From Sphingobacterium pedocola (lineage in GTDB: Bacteria > Bacteroidota > Bacteroidia > Sphingobacteriales > Sphingobacteriaceae): a stretch of 64,000 bases of DNA. The notes under the pieces were generated by a model. The model saw only the letters and a program-made list of their open reading frames with translations, was not told where the DNA came from and ran no database searches. Of the stretch, positions 1 through 7,768 are shown piece by piece. Where the stretch lies: NCBI RefSeq assembly GCF_015209965.1, contig NZ_MU158689.1:2300248-2364247 (forward strand). The letters are read 5' to 3'. Positions within the stretch are counted from its first letter, which is position 1. Each line of letters begins with the position of its first letter. The translations under genes were made by a program, and so were the position numbers.

Positions 1-254
1 AACTTAATAAATATAAAAGGCGGTATTTTGGATATATTGACGCAAACGGAGATAAGATAATTTTTGTTAATTGCTTGTGGGAGAAGAAAGCAGTCCGTGA
101 TTTCACTGATAAGATATTTCACAAAGCATCTGATGATACAACGTGGAAAACGGATAAAAAAATTGTTTTGGATGGCTGTAGTTATTATTGGAATATTAAG
201 GTAAATCTTACTTCGAAAGCTTTATTTGATCTTTACGTGAATGGGCTTGGATAG
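1..254 (+). CDS. 3' end of an unrecognised gene
   Basis: An open frame runs in from the left edge of the window and ends at the TAG at 252-254, giving about 83 residues of a C-terminus. It is rich in aromatic and charged residues (for example YFGYIDANGDKIIFVNCLW near the left edge), which looks like real protein, not chance. No signal peptide or start is visible because the 5' part lies outside the window. I do not recognise the family. The tail DLYVNGLG suggests a small secreted or cytoplasmic beta-rich protein, but this is a guess. Confidence 0.6.
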   Translation, partial: LNKYKRRYFGYIDANGDKIIFVNCLWEKKAVRDFTDKIFHKASDDTTWKTDKKIVLDGCSYYWNIKVNLTSKALFDLYVNGLG

Positions 255-388
255 AGATCAAATAATCTAGTCTCAGGCGCTATTATCAAAACTCTGATAA
301 TCTATCTAAAGTAAAACAATTTAGATTATTGTTTACTAATAATATAAAGTATAATACTAATAAGAAAAACAGAGTAAAAAAAGAAAAT

Positions 389-937
389 ATGAAAAAAGTA
401 ATTGCAGCAATGAATATGACGCTTGACGGGTTTTGTGACCACACCTCAGGTGTGCCCGACGAAGAAGTACATCAACATTACGCTGATTTGTTGAGAAGCG
501 CTGATACCGCTTTATATGGCAGGATAACCTACCAGCTTATGGAATTTTGGCGAACCGTGCTGGAAAATCCTACAGGCGATAAAGCAATGGATGACTTTGC
601 AGTCGCAATAGATAATACTCCGAAGATTGTTTTTTCCCGTACCTTGCAAAATGTAGATTGGAAAAGTGCAAAATTAGCTAGTCAAGACCTGGAGAAAGAA
701 GTTTTAGAACTCAAACAACAATCGGGTGCACCGGTTTTTGTGTGCAGTCCGAGCTTGATTGTAGCTTTGACGAAACTTAATTTAATAGACGAATATCAAC
801 TTTGTATTCACCCTGTTATCGCAGGAAGCGGTTTGCCGTTATTTAAAAACATCAGCCAAAAAATTACGCTTAAACTCATAAAGACCAAAACGTTTAGCGG
901 TGGCGCTGTTATCCTTTATTATGAACCAATATCATAA
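389..937 (+). CDS. RibD/dihydrofolate reductase-fold family protein
   Basis: A protein of 182 residues with the RibD C-terminal / dihydrofolate reductase fold. The N-terminus MKKVIAAMNMTLDGF, the segment ALYGRITYQLM and the C-terminal IDEYQLCIHPVIAGSGLPLF are typical of the YwjB/YyaP-like group of small NADPH-dependent reductases of unknown substrate. I start it at the ATG at 389, because the 20 codons upstream in frame encode a low-complexity Lys/Asn stretch that is not family sequence. It has no clear operon partner. It is not a housekeeping folate enzyme. A second, only distantly similar member lies at 9788-10327. Confidence 0.85.
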   Translation: MKKVIAAMNMTLDGFCDHTSGVPDEEVHQHYADLLRSADTALYGRITYQLMEFWRTVLENPTGDKAMDDFAVAIDNTPKIVFSRTLQNVDWKSAKLASQDLEKEVLELKQQSGAPVFVCSPSLIVALTKLNLIDEYQLCIHPVIAGSGLPLFKNISQKITLKLIKTKTFSGGAVILYYEPIS

Positions 938-1343
938 AACATTTCGAACGGCTAGCTAACAAGGTAAAGTCAAAATCGTGGCAAAACGGTTTATCCTTAA
1001 TTTAACTGACCTCAATATGAAACAGTCCTATCTACTGTAGGGTTTCCCGTGAAGCCCCCTCCTATCCGATAAATATATTTCATCCGAATAATTGTTCTTT
1101 AACAACGATGAAGCTATCAGGTTTATTCATCCCTTAGTATGGTAGTATGGTCTGAATAAAACCATGATGGTTTCCTCTATAAATAAATTCTCAAAGGCTG
1201 AGGAGAGAGCGATCAATTTGCATCTGTGCAAATCGATCTAAGTTTGAAATAATTTCAAATTTACCGCATGTACTTAACTATGTCAGTTGCATTTATCGAA
1301 AAACAACTTTATATTAGTGGAACAGTTATTAACTATAAACCCG
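938..1343. other. intergenic stretch, no gene seen
   Basis: I find no open frame with coding character, no tRNA and no strong terminator here. The right end holds a short repeat (1274-1298) that recurs at 12679-12703 and is described separately. Confidence 0.4.
1274..1298 (-). repeat. short repeat, copy A; possible remnant of a gene tail
   Basis: This 25-base segment matches 12679-12703 at 22 positions. Read on the minus strand both copies end an open frame at a stop: NATDIVKYMR here and NATDAVNYIS in the other copy. The differences fall largely at codon positions that keep similar residues. That pattern suggests two decayed copies of one gene's 3' end, but the frame here is closed by a stop a few codons upstream. 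Confidence 0.4.
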
Positions 1344-1463
1344 ATGAATGACACAACAGCATATCATGAGAATATTCCGCAAGAATATATAGAGGAAGAA
1401 AGCTATCCTAGACTTGGTATAAGAGTTTATAGGACTTCGGGACCACCGAAGCGATGTAGATAA
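1344..1463 (+). CDS. possible small ORF of 39 residues
   Basis: ATG at 1344, TAA at 1461-1463, encoding a 39-residue peptide that is acidic in the middle (EYIEEESYPRLGIRVY) and basic at the end (PPKRCR). It lies 33 bases before the next gene on the same strand. There is no family match that I can name and no strong ribosome-binding site. It may be a genuine small gene or the end of a decayed one; the evidence is only length and composition. Confidence 0.3.
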   Translation: MNDTTAYHENIPQEYIEEESYPRLGIRVYRTSGPPKRCR

Positions 1464-1496
1464 ATGTTTGGGGATGAAATCTAATAAAAATAACTC

Positions 1497-2954
1497 ATGA
1501 AATTCTACTACCTCAGCATTCTTTCTTACCTAATTTCCATAAATGCGTGCCTTGCGCAATACGGTTTTTCTAATGGGACCCTACAAATAGGAACCGTCAA
1601 TTCCCAAAACAGGATATTTAAAATTGTAAGCATGTCTTATGATGACCAATTCCCAACTACGAGAGGGAGATCCATCATTTACAAAAATGACAAAATACTA
1701 TATGTGATACCGCGATCGTTTGACATCCTCCCGAACAATCCAAATAGCTACTTAGCCATATCAAACGATGGATTGAATATCGTCTATCTCGTCGCAAAAA
1801 GCTTTTTAGAGGATGATGAACACAAACATGTGACCCTCTACCATAAAGGGAAATTAAAAAAAGCATATACATTAGACGAATTTACCGGATGTAACTCGGC
1901 TATAACCGAATGCAGTTTGTTTTATAGTAGTTATAATGAGACTATCAATCCTGTAAAAATAACGGAGGGCGATAATCTATCAAAACAGACACTTGATGAA
2001 AATTACGTTGCCGAAGAATTATTATTGCGCAAACAACCTGTGCTTATTAAAAACGATACGCTGTATTGCACGGATTCTAAAAAAAACACCACCGTATTAG
2101 ATCTTAAAACAGGGCAAATTATCGGAAGGGGCCCTTTTTCTTCTTTTTATAATGCGATAAAGGATCAACCTAAAGATCAGGTTGAAATCGTACGCCATGA
2201 CAAAACATATATCCAAATTAACGATTTTTTGAACCAGAGATCGGATAAAAAAGTATCTGAGGAAATAGCTGACCTATTGAACATGAGATATATTCATTTA
2301 GACTCTTCCAAAAGAAATGTATTCAAAGAGTATAATGTAAGCGTAACGGGATTACTCGGTCAAGATGGCACATTTGAAATAGAGCAACTAACGGCGGAAT
2401 CGCCTTTGAATAAAAATCTGATCGCAGATTATTTCAAATCGAACATATTCAAATCTGATTTCGTGAAAAAAGAAATCGGAAAAGAATACTTCAAATACTT
2501 CTTTGGCACGTATAGGAATGTCGATGAATCAATGGCAAAAAAAGAGCGTACCACGGAAAGGATAGAACAAGAAAAAATAAAACAGGCTAACTTAATTGCT
2601 GATTCTATAGGTGATGTATATATTCCAAAAAATTTGGAGGAATGCTTCTCGCAGCTAAATATAATCTTAAAACCTGTTGATCTAGAAAAACTCAAATCGT
2701 CCGCAGGAATAAATTACCATATGGGATTAGGGATGTGGATCCGAAATAACTGGGGGCTCTGGGGAGCATCACGTCTTCAACAATATTTTATAAAGAGAGG
2801 ATACAGTGATCCTGACAGCATATCTTCCGTTATCTTGGACAACTACATCAGTTGGCTCAACGGCGAAACTGATATTGCAGAGGCTTGGGAAAAAAACAAT
2901 GTACCGAAAACATCAATCAGGAATTTACACGTGCCAATTATGAAAAAACGGTAA
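1497..2954 (+). CDS. secreted DUF6794-domain protein
   Basis: A protein of 485 residues with an N-terminal signal peptide (about residues 1-20, cut after ACLA). The first 300 residues contain beta-strand repeats with short 'KNDKILYVIP'-like segments and resemble no family I can name. Residues about 375-465 match the DUF6794 pattern, with a conserved LEECFSQLN start, the core MGLGMWIRNNWGLWG and the tail SSVILDNYISWLNG. A charged coiled stretch (EERTTERIEQEKIKQ-like, around 345-365) links the two parts. The gene ends in the same frame in which the next gene begins, only 18 bases later. Function unknown; export is the only confident inference. Confidence 0.75.
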   Translation: MKFYYLSILSYLISINACLAQYGFSNGTLQIGTVNSQNRIFKIVSMSYDDQFPTTRGRSIIYKNDKILYVIPRSFDILPNNPNSYLAISNDGLNIVYLVAKSFLEDDEHKHVTLYHKGKLKKAYTLDEFTGCNSAITECSLFYSSYNETINPVKITEGDNLSKQTLDENYVAEELLLRKQPVLIKNDTLYCTDSKKNTTVLDLKTGQIIGRGPFSSFYNAIKDQPKDQVEIVRHDKTYIQINDFLNQRSDKKVSEEIADLLNMRYIHLDSSKRNVFKEYNVSVTGLLGQDGTFEIEQLTAESPLNKNLIADYFKSNIFKSDFVKKEIGKEYFKYFFGTYRNVDESMAKKERTTERIEQEKIKQANLIADSIGDVYIPKNLEECFSQLNIILKPVDLEKLKSSAGINYHMGLGMWIRNNWGLWGASRLQQYFIKRGYSDPDSISSVILDNYISWLNGETDIAEAWEKNNVPKTSIRNLHVPIMKKR

Positions 2955-2972
2955 CTTTTATTTCCGTCGATC

Positions 2973-3446
2973 TTGTTCTTAACGATATTCTTTTTAACAA
3001 CAACGATAGGTTTCGCGCATATTTACTATATGCTATACTCGCCAACGTCGACAGTCATAGTTCCCGCTAATTATTCGGGTAAAATAGACTTGGTGTTAGC
3101 TGATATAAAAGAAAATATTTTGACGGTTGACACGAATGGAATTGGTTATATAAACCAATGGATATTCGATAAAACCTACACAAGACCAATAGTTATAGAT
3201 GGGAACGGTAATAACCTTGACAGTTTACTAGTTGATTTTACCCCAACTGCATTCTGGGGGGTAGGAAAATCTTGCTGTATTGATAAAGAACAGGTCTATT
3301 CCATAAGTTTTAAAATTAAAAGAAATAAAACAGAAGAGATATTTAAATACAGAAGTTTAACAGACCTTGTTGATAGAAGAATCACAAAGAAAATGAAGCC
3401 CGACAGATACACAATTATTCAGACAGAGACGACGGCAGAAAACTAA
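2973..3446 (+). CDS. small exported protein, DUF6843-like
   Basis: This open frame of about 157 codons starts at a TTG at 2973. It carries a hydrophobic N-terminal segment, then a beta-rich domain whose start (VIVPANYSGKIDLVLAD) resembles DUF6843. The frame is the same as that of the previous gene: the ATG at 2940 followed by Lys-Lys-Arg, then TAA at 2952, then LLFPSILFLTIFFLTT would form an ideal signal peptide if the stop were a sense codon. The true start is therefore uncertain. It could be TTG 2973, or the gene may be one interrupted by a nonsense mutation. Function unknown. Confidence 0.55.
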   Translation: MFLTIFFLTTTIGFAHIYYMLYSPTSTVIVPANYSGKIDLVLADIKENILTVDTNGIGYINQWIFDKTYTRPIVIDGNGNNLDSLLVDFTPTAFWGVGKSCCIDKEQVYSISFKIKRNKTEEIFKYRSLTDLVDRRITKKMKPDRYTIIQTETTAEN

Positions 3447-3480
3447 TGGCTGTTGCCATATGAGGGTTTTGTTTAGTTGT

Positions 3481-4344
3481 TTATTCTTTCAGACGAATGC
3501 GCTTACCATCCCAAGAATAATTCTGTCGATGTTTAGTCTCCGAATATTGCAACTCCTCCGCTTCATAATCGATGATCTCTCCCTGCACAATATCTTTAAT
3601 GATTAGTCCAGCTTCTAAGTGATGCTCTATAGGAAACAGTATCTTCTCTTCATAATAGCTTACGCCGGCATCACTCACTGAACTTTTAGAAAACATATCG
3701 ACAAAATTTTCACCGTTCCATCCAAGATAATAGTGTGTGGTAGGAATTCCACATGCCTCACCATAGAAACCAACCCGGTGAATATACCGTAGACCTTCCA
3801 ACCCCATATCTGGCAAAAGTTTGCTTTCTGTATATGTTTGACCATTCCTATAGACAGGGTAATGACTTCTGCCCATTAACTTGTTATCTGGGGTCAAATA
3901 CTTCACTTCGCAGATATACGCGTTCCCACCATATTCCGAAGGCTTCTCGTAGCGTAATAACCCGTGGATGAACTGGTTACCTTGATCGTCGATTTGACGT
4001 CCTAAAGCGAGCAACCCCAGCCAGATAAATCCTTTTTTTATGTGCCCATTTTTTTCATATTGAACCTCGTGCCAAGGGGCTTCATACCCTCGAATAGTAC
4101 GTTCGTTATAGCCATCACTTGTTATGAGTAGCATGGTTCCGTGCGTTAATGAATCTAAAAGATTGCCATCCGTATCGGGATAGTCTCGAATATACGCGAC
4201 ATCTGCAAAAACATAAGCTGTATCTCCTTTCTGCTTGTTCCATAAGTTATATCCCTCATAGACCTGATAAGCGGCTGGTGTATCCAGTTGTGCATACGTC
4301 GCGAAAGACACCAGCATGGAGAATAGTATGTAAAATCTCTTCAT
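3481..4344 (-). CDS. secreted protein with SH3-like domain
   Basis: A protein of 287 residues with a signal peptide (residues 1-18, ending ATYAQ). Residues about 40-110 form a bacterial SH3-like domain: ADVAYIRDYPDTDGNLLDSL is the usual 'vnVRs.Ps..g.vi..l' pattern, followed by GTML and a GFIWLGLLAL end. The C-terminal part is unassigned. The start at 4344 is right because the signal peptide begins at the initiator Met. It is convergent with the preceding gene, separated by 34 bases. Probably periplasmic or surface; no enzymatic motif seen. Confidence 0.7.
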   Translation of the reverse strand: MKRFYILFSMLVSFATYAQLDTPAAYQVYEGYNLWNKQKGDTAYVFADVAYIRDYPDTDGNLLDSLTHGTMLLITSDGYNERTIRGYEAPWHEVQYEKNGHIKKGFIWLGLLALGRQIDDQGNQFIHGLLRYEKPSEYGGNAYICEVKYLTPDNKLMGRSHYPVYRNGQTYTESKLLPDMGLEGLRYIHRVGFYGEACGIPTTHYYLGWNGENFVDMFSKSSVSDAGVSYYEEKILFPIEHHLEAGLIIKDIVQGEIIDYEAEELQYSETKHRQNYSWDGKRIRLKE

Positions 4345-4455
4345 CGCTCAAAATAAATGAAAATATAAAAATAATGCAATAGCTAAAATCCGGTAATTCC
4401 ACTGGAATGAGCTTATCACAATCTGTGATAAGCGATCCGGTTACAGCTTGCCTTA

Positions 4456-4821
4456 TTAATCGGTCTTGCCATGTAATCTGTTTCTATAGAAAACACCCCA
4501 ATTTGCGATTTCATCTATGATCGGTTCCATCGTTTTTCCATATTCCGTGACTTCGTATTCGACCGTTATTGGTTTTGTGTCGACGACGGTCCTCGTTACA
4601 AGCTGGTTCATTTCTAAATCTTGTAATTCTTTGGAAAGCATTTTGGCAGCAATACCATCAATCTCTCGTAAAAGATCCATAAATCGCATTTTCCCACCTT
4701 GCAAAAGCGTTCCGAGAATATGAATTTTCCATTTACCTGACAAGACTTGCATTGTGTCTGTTATTGCCGTTATTCTAACCTTACATTCTAAGGTCTTCGT
4801 AACCGTTTTCCTCTTTAACAT
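4456..4821 (-). CDS. HxlR-family transcriptional regulator
   Basis: A winged-helix repressor or activator of 121 residues. The HxlR signature is complete: MQVLSGKWKIHILGTLLQGG, the recognition region RFMDLLREIDGIAAKMLSKELQDLE, and the wing KPITVEYEVTEYGK. The frame stays open upstream to an ATG at 4884, but that codon lies inside a perfect palindrome, and the extra 21 residues are not family-like, so I start at 4821. The gene diverges from the YceI lipoprotein gene. The palindrome at 4859-4892 between them is the probable binding site and suggests that HxlR controls itself and the YceI gene. Confidence 0.85.
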   Translation of the reverse strand: MLKRKTVTKTLECKVRITAITDTMQVLSGKWKIHILGTLLQGGKMRFMDLLREIDGIAAKMLSKELQDLEMNQLVTRTVVDTKPITVEYEVTEYGKTMEPIIDEIANWGVFYRNRLHGKTD

Positions 4822-4858
4822 GCTGGAGTTTTTTTCAAAAATAAACAAACGAAAACTA

Positions 4859-4892
4859 CTTACCAATTGGAAACTAGTTTCCAATTGGTAAG
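4859..4892. promoter_or_regulatory. 34-bp perfect palindrome, probable HxlR operator
   Basis: A perfect inverted repeat with 17-base arms; the left arm is CTTACCAATTGGAAACT and the centre is ACTAGT. It sits 37 bases upstream of the HxlR start and just upstream of the predicted promoter of the divergent YceI gene. Each half also contains the smaller palindrome CCAATTGG. Position and symmetry fit a dimeric winged-helix regulator; the binding protein is inferred. Confidence 0.7.
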
Positions 4893-4920
4893 TAATGCAT
4901 TTTTTAAACCGACCTTATAT

Positions 4921-4928
4921 TACCTTTG
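4921..4928 (+). promoter_or_regulatory. -7 element of the YceI gene promoter
   Basis: TACCTTTG matches the Bacteroidota -7 consensus TAnnTTTG exactly and lies 38 bases before the YceI start codon. No good -33 TTTG is present at the usual distance, which would fit a regulated promoter. Confidence 0.5.
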
Positions 4929-4966
4929 CAGCGCTATTTAGACATCAATAACAGTTAAATAAAAAA

Positions 4967-5647
4967 ATGAGAAAACTATCAGCTTTAACAATCGTTGCCG
5001 CGTTAGCATTGGCGGCTTGTGGAGGTAATTCCAACACAGACAAAGTACAGACATCAACAGCGCAAGAGGTTGCGACGGAAAAAGGCACCGTATTCCAGCT
5101 TGATCGTGCGAACAGCTCTATAAAATGGAAAGCATACCATAAAGGTGGTTTCGATCCGCGGTTTGGAACACTGGAAAGTGAAGGAATCCTGACACTGGAA
5201 AATGATGTGATTGCAAGTGGCAAATTTACCATCGACATGAATTCTTTGCGCACGGATGATGCTGCTGTAGATGTAGCGAAAACAGACGGAAAGACAGCTG
5301 CTGATTTAGATGGACACTTAAAAAACGAAGACTTTTTCGAAGTTGAAAAATATCCTACATCGAAATTGGAAATCACCTCTGTAAGATCTTTTGATCCTGC
5401 AAAAGATCAAAGTGTACTGGCGGATGCAACAAACGTTATTAGTGGTAATCTAACAATTAAGGAAAAAACGGTAAATATATCTTTCCCAGCGAAAGTATCC
5501 ATCAATGAAAACGAAGTAATTGTACAATCGAAATTCACCATTAATAGACAGGATTGGGGCCTTACTTACGGAACGGATGGCGATCCTAAGGATTGGATGA
5601 TTTCACAAGAGGTGGACTTGGAATTTGATATCACCGCAAAAAAATAA
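4967..5647 (+). CDS. YceI-family lipoprotein
   Basis: A protein of 226 residues. The N-terminus is a lipoprotein signal with lipobox LAAC (Cys18), so it should be membrane-anchored. From about residue 45 it has the YceI lipocalin-like fold: FQLDRANSSIKWKAYHKGGF, the GTLESEGILTLEND segment, the IDMNSLRTDD segment, and the closing NRQDWGLTYG. The family binds isoprenoid-like lipids, and members are linked to stress or polyisoprenoid handling. It diverges from an HxlR regulator over a palindromic operator, which suggests induction by an electrophile or oxidant, as for other HxlR targets (inference). Confidence 0.85.
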   Translation: MRKLSALTIVAALALAACGGNSNTDKVQTSTAQEVATEKGTVFQLDRANSSIKWKAYHKGGFDPRFGTLESEGILTLENDVIASGKFTIDMNSLRTDDAAVDVAKTDGKTAADLDGHLKNEDFFEVEKYPTSKLEITSVRSFDPAKDQSVLADATNVISGNLTIKEKTVNISFPAKVSINENEVIVQSKFTINRQDWGLTYGTDGDPKDWMISQEVDLEFDITAKK

Positions 5648-5702
5648 ATATCGCTGTTCACTAGGTAGCTTCAATGCGAAATACCATCTACGTGAAAGCA
5701 GA

Positions 5703-5730
5703 GAGGCGGGCATCTTAACATGCCCGCTTC
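5703..5730. terminator. hairpin between convergent genes
   Basis: GCGGGCAT at 5706-5713 pairs with ATGCCCGC at 5720-5727 across a six-base loop; three more pairs (one G-U) can form outside. It lies between the YceI gene and the convergent oxidoreductase gene and is followed by a T-rich stretch on the plus strand. Probably a terminator, possibly serving both genes. Confidence 0.6.
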
Positions 5731-5761
5731 TTCGTTAGATTTTTGTGCTTATACAGCGAAA

Positions 5762-6748
5762 CTACGGTTTCAATATCACACTGCCTGTCGTTTTTCTGGA
5801 TTCTATATCGGAATGAGCATGGGCTGCGTGGCGCAATGGATAAACAAGAGGGGCCTCCAAAATAATCTTGCCATTCGTCAACAGATCAAATATCTCCGTT
5901 AATCCTTTACCGCTTTTGTCCTGGTATAACGGGTAGTTATTCAGCGCATCAAACGCAAATTTGATATTTCTGCTGTCAATCAGCTCTTTATCAATCTCGG
6001 GCATCCCAGAAGACCATCCATACAAAACGGCGCTACCACCATCTTTTAATATAGATAGGGATGTTTCGAAAGTGGCTTTACCGATACCATCATAAAAAAC
6101 ATCTATACCTTTTCCATTGGTATATGAATGAACAGCCGTTACCAAATCTTCTGAACTTAAATCAATCACCTGTGTAAAACCTCGTTTTACCGCAATCTTC
6201 TTTTTCGCTTCACTTCCTACTGTTCCGATAACAGTTGCTCCCAGAGCTTTCGCCCACTGACTTAAAATACTGCCCACACCTCCGGTCACACCATGAATCA
6301 AAACGACTTCAGCAGGTTTTAATGCATGACTTTGTTTCAGCAACATATGAGCCGTAAGCCCTTTTATCATGACCGAAGCCGCTAAGTCAAATGGAATTTC
6401 ACTAGGTAGCTTGAATATCTCATGTTGATCGATATTTCTGCTTTCGGTATAAGCACCAAATGTTTTATAATAGGCAACATGATCGCCCACTTTATAATCG
6501 ACAACCTCAGGACCTATCTCTTTTACTATACCTGCAGCTTCAAATCCAATAATGACCGGGTAATTTTCTACGGGAAAAGAACCGTTTCTGTAGTAAATAT
6601 CGAAAAAGTTTACGCCAATGGACTGCTGAACAATCTGTACTTCATTTATTTTGGGACGCAGTAAGTCTCCGTGTTGGTATTCCAATACTTCCGGCGCCCC
6701 AGTTGTCTTTATTTGTACAAAACCTGTTGTTTTATGATCGTGTTTCAT
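5762..6748 (-). CDS. NADPH:quinone oxidoreductase-type zinc-less alcohol dehydrogenase
   Basis: A protein of 328 residues of the medium-chain dehydrogenase superfamily, quinone oxidoreductase subgroup. The GroES-like half has NFFDIYYRNGSFPV and PVIIGFEAAGIVKEIG. The Rossmann half has VLIHGVTGGVGSILSQWAKALGATVIGT, with the nucleotide-binding GxGG pattern near residue 150. The structural zinc cysteines are absent, as usual for the quinone reductases. It diverges from an HxlR regulator at 6862 over an inverted repeat, so it is very probably the regulator's target. It likely reduces quinones or electrophilic enones in the cytoplasm. Confidence 0.85.
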   Translation of the reverse strand: MKHDHKTTGFVQIKTTGAPEVLEYQHGDLLRPKINEVQIVQQSIGVNFFDIYYRNGSFPVENYPVIIGFEAAGIVKEIGPEVVDYKVGDHVAYYKTFGAYTESRNIDQHEIFKLPSEIPFDLAASVMIKGLTAHMLLKQSHALKPAEVVLIHGVTGGVGSILSQWAKALGATVIGTVGSEAKKKIAVKRGFTQVIDLSSEDLVTAVHSYTNGKGIDVFYDGIGKATFETSLSILKDGGSAVLYGWSSGMPEIDKELIDSRNIKFAFDALNNYPLYQDKSGKGLTEIFDLLTNGKIILEAPLVYPLRHAAHAHSDIESRKTTGSVILKP

Positions 6749-6780
6749 AATATTGTATTATAAATTTCTGATACAATATT
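6749..6780. promoter_or_regulatory. inverted repeat, probable operator of the second HxlR
   Basis: AATATTGTAT at 6749-6758 and its exact complement ATACAATATT at 6771-6780 are separated by 12 bases. The repeat directly abuts the oxidoreductase start codon and faces the HxlR gene. A 22-base centre-to-centre spacing (two helical turns) suits a dimeric winged-helix protein. Confidence 0.6.
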
Positions 6781-6849
6781 ACCGCGTATCATACATATAT
6801 GCAGTATCACTTTCATAGGGGGAAGCACTTCCCTCGAGGAAAGTTTTTG

Positions 6850-6857
6850 TAAATTTG
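6850..6857 (+). promoter_or_regulatory. -7 element only four bases before the start codon
   Basis: TAAATTTG matches TAnnTTTG exactly, and the HxlR ATG follows at 6862. If the element is used, transcription would start at or next to the ATG and the mRNA would be leaderless. Confidence 0.4.
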
Positions 6858-6861
6858 GAGT

Positions 6862-7239
6862 ATGGGAGAAAAACTGGTCAACGGAAAAATATCAAATGAA
6901 TGTATGCAACATTTCAATTCTGTGAAGGATGCACTTTATGTTTTGGAGGGTAAATGGAGCGTACTACTGATAGCAGCCCTTGCCTCCGGTAAAAAACGCT
7001 ATCTCGAATTGCAGCGCATGGTTGAAGGGATCGGCCCCAAAATGCTTTCTAAAGAATTGAGCAAGTTAGAATTGAATGGTTTGATCAGCAGAACGCAGCT
7101 CAACACCAAACCTATAACAGTTGAATATGAGTTGACTGAATATGGGAAGTCATTACAACCTCTTATAGACGCTATAGGGGAATGGGGAAAAGAACACCGT
7201 GAAAAAATCAGGAAAGAGATCTCGGCATCAAGAAAGTAG
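6862..7239 (+). CDS. HxlR-family transcriptional regulator
   Basis: A winged-helix regulator of 125 residues, clearly related to the one at 4456: DALYVLEGKWSVLLIAALASGKKRYLELQRMVEG, then KMLSKELSKLELNGL and the wing KPITVEYELTEYGKS. There is one cysteine (in the segment NECMQHF) just before the domain, at the position used for redox or aldehyde sensing in some HxlR/YodB proteins. It diverges from the quinone oxidoreductase gene over an inverted repeat. Its stop overlaps the GTG start of a broken aldo-keto reductase frame, which suggests a former two-gene operon. Confidence 0.85.
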   Translation: MGEKLVNGKISNECMQHFNSVKDALYVLEGKWSVLLIAALASGKKRYLELQRMVEGIGPKMLSKELSKLELNGLISRTQLNTKPITVEYELTEYGKSLQPLIDAIGEWGKEHREKIRKEISASRK

Positions 7240-7592
7240 TGAAATTAAAGCCTGGGGATATTACGTTGAACGATGGAAATTCTTTGCCGCTTTTAGGATT
7301 CGAAACTTATAAAGCGAGTAAAGAAGAAGCAATCGAAAAGCTAATCCAAAATGCAAACATTACCTTGACAAACGGAAATGAATGGCTATGGAATTGCTCA
7401 GAATGGCCCCTGCTGACGTCGGAACCGACTGAAGGAAACTCTGCGGAACAAATCTTTCCGGTGCCTCGATATAGAGGTCACGCCGACACCTACGGTAAGT
7501 GGTGCAAAAATAATACACTGAGTTATTGTAAATGGGTAGTATCTGGCGGTCGGCGCTGCTCCTGCATAGGTAAAAAGGGAGAACGGTTTTGA
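7239..7592 (+). pseudogene. 5' fragment of an aldo-keto reductase, running into a repeat
   Basis: The frame starts at a GTG overlapping the HxlR stop. The first 35 or so codons read DITLNDGNSLPLLGFETYKA, the conserved beginning of aldo-keto reductases (the family consensus has GLGTYK here). Similarity stops at about 7350. The rest of the enzyme, including the Asp/Tyr/Lys/His catalytic residues, is missing. From about 7480 the frame runs by chance into intergenic repeat unit R1 and ends at 7592. This is best read as a gene truncated by a deletion or by arrival of the repeat. HxlR regulators next to aldo-keto reductases are common, so the pair was probably once functional. Confidence 0.65.
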
Positions 7593-7632
7593 GGTTGTTA
7601 AGTTTTGTTAAACCAGCTATGGGTTATAAATT

Positions 7633-7648
7633 TTGGCATTTTGTTTGC
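7633..7648 (+). promoter_or_regulatory. sigma-54 type -24/-12 promoter of R1
   Basis: TTGGCATTTTGTTTGC has GG at 7635-7636 and GC at 7647-7648 with exactly ten bases between, the invariant spacing of RpoN promoters. It lies about 28 bases before the conserved ATAATTTAGG box. A Bacteroidota sigma-70 reading (TTTG at 7643, TAATTTAG at 7666) is a weaker alternative. Confidence 0.55.
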
Positions 7649-7659
7649 GACGATATTAT

Positions 7660-7726
7660 TATTCATAATTTAGGTTAATAATTGGTTAGTTAAAAATCCT
7701 GAAGCTCCCCGCTTCAGGATTTTTTT
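7660..7726 (+). ncRNA. putative small RNA of repeat family, copy R1
   Basis: Predicted transcript of about 67 nt starting some 12 bases after the -12 element. It holds the conserved ATAATTTAGGTTAATAAT box, then a perfect 12-bp stem (AAATCCTGAAGC with GCTTCAGGATTT) closed by the loop TCCCC, then a T-run ending at 7726. Promoter and terminator are only about 70 bases apart and enclose no ORF, so a short RNA is the natural reading. Transcription is not shown by the sequence. Confidence 0.5.
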
Positions 7727-7768
7727 GTGACAACACCCTCCAGCTTGAGAAACAAACCCATTTCTTGT

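Larger units (their letters stand above)
7480..7726 (+). repeat. repeat unit R1 (long form)
   Basis: One of three long copies (R1, R2 near 9425-9692, R3 near 12150-12411) of an intergenic unit of about 250 bases. The shared body begins around CGACACCTACGGTAAGTGG, includes a GGCGGTCGGCGCTGCTCC-type core followed by GCATAGGTAAAAAGGGAG, and ends with a sigma-54-like promoter, the ATAATTTAGGTTAATAAT box and a hairpin with a T-run. R1 and R3 are the most similar. No transposase or terminal inverted repeats are visible. Confidence 0.75.

Noticed and set aside
4822..4884. The upstream ATG at 4884 as the HxlR start
   Set aside because: It falls inside the perfect palindrome, and the extra residues are not seen in the family.
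7643..7673. A sigma-70 (TTTG / TAnnTTTG) promoter instead of sigma-54 in R1-R3
   Set aside because: TTTG followed 18 bases later by TAATTTAG is present in R1 and R2, but the spacing changes in R3 and the -33 is absent in R6, whereas GG-N10-G is kept in all four. It remains an alternative, not the preferred reading.
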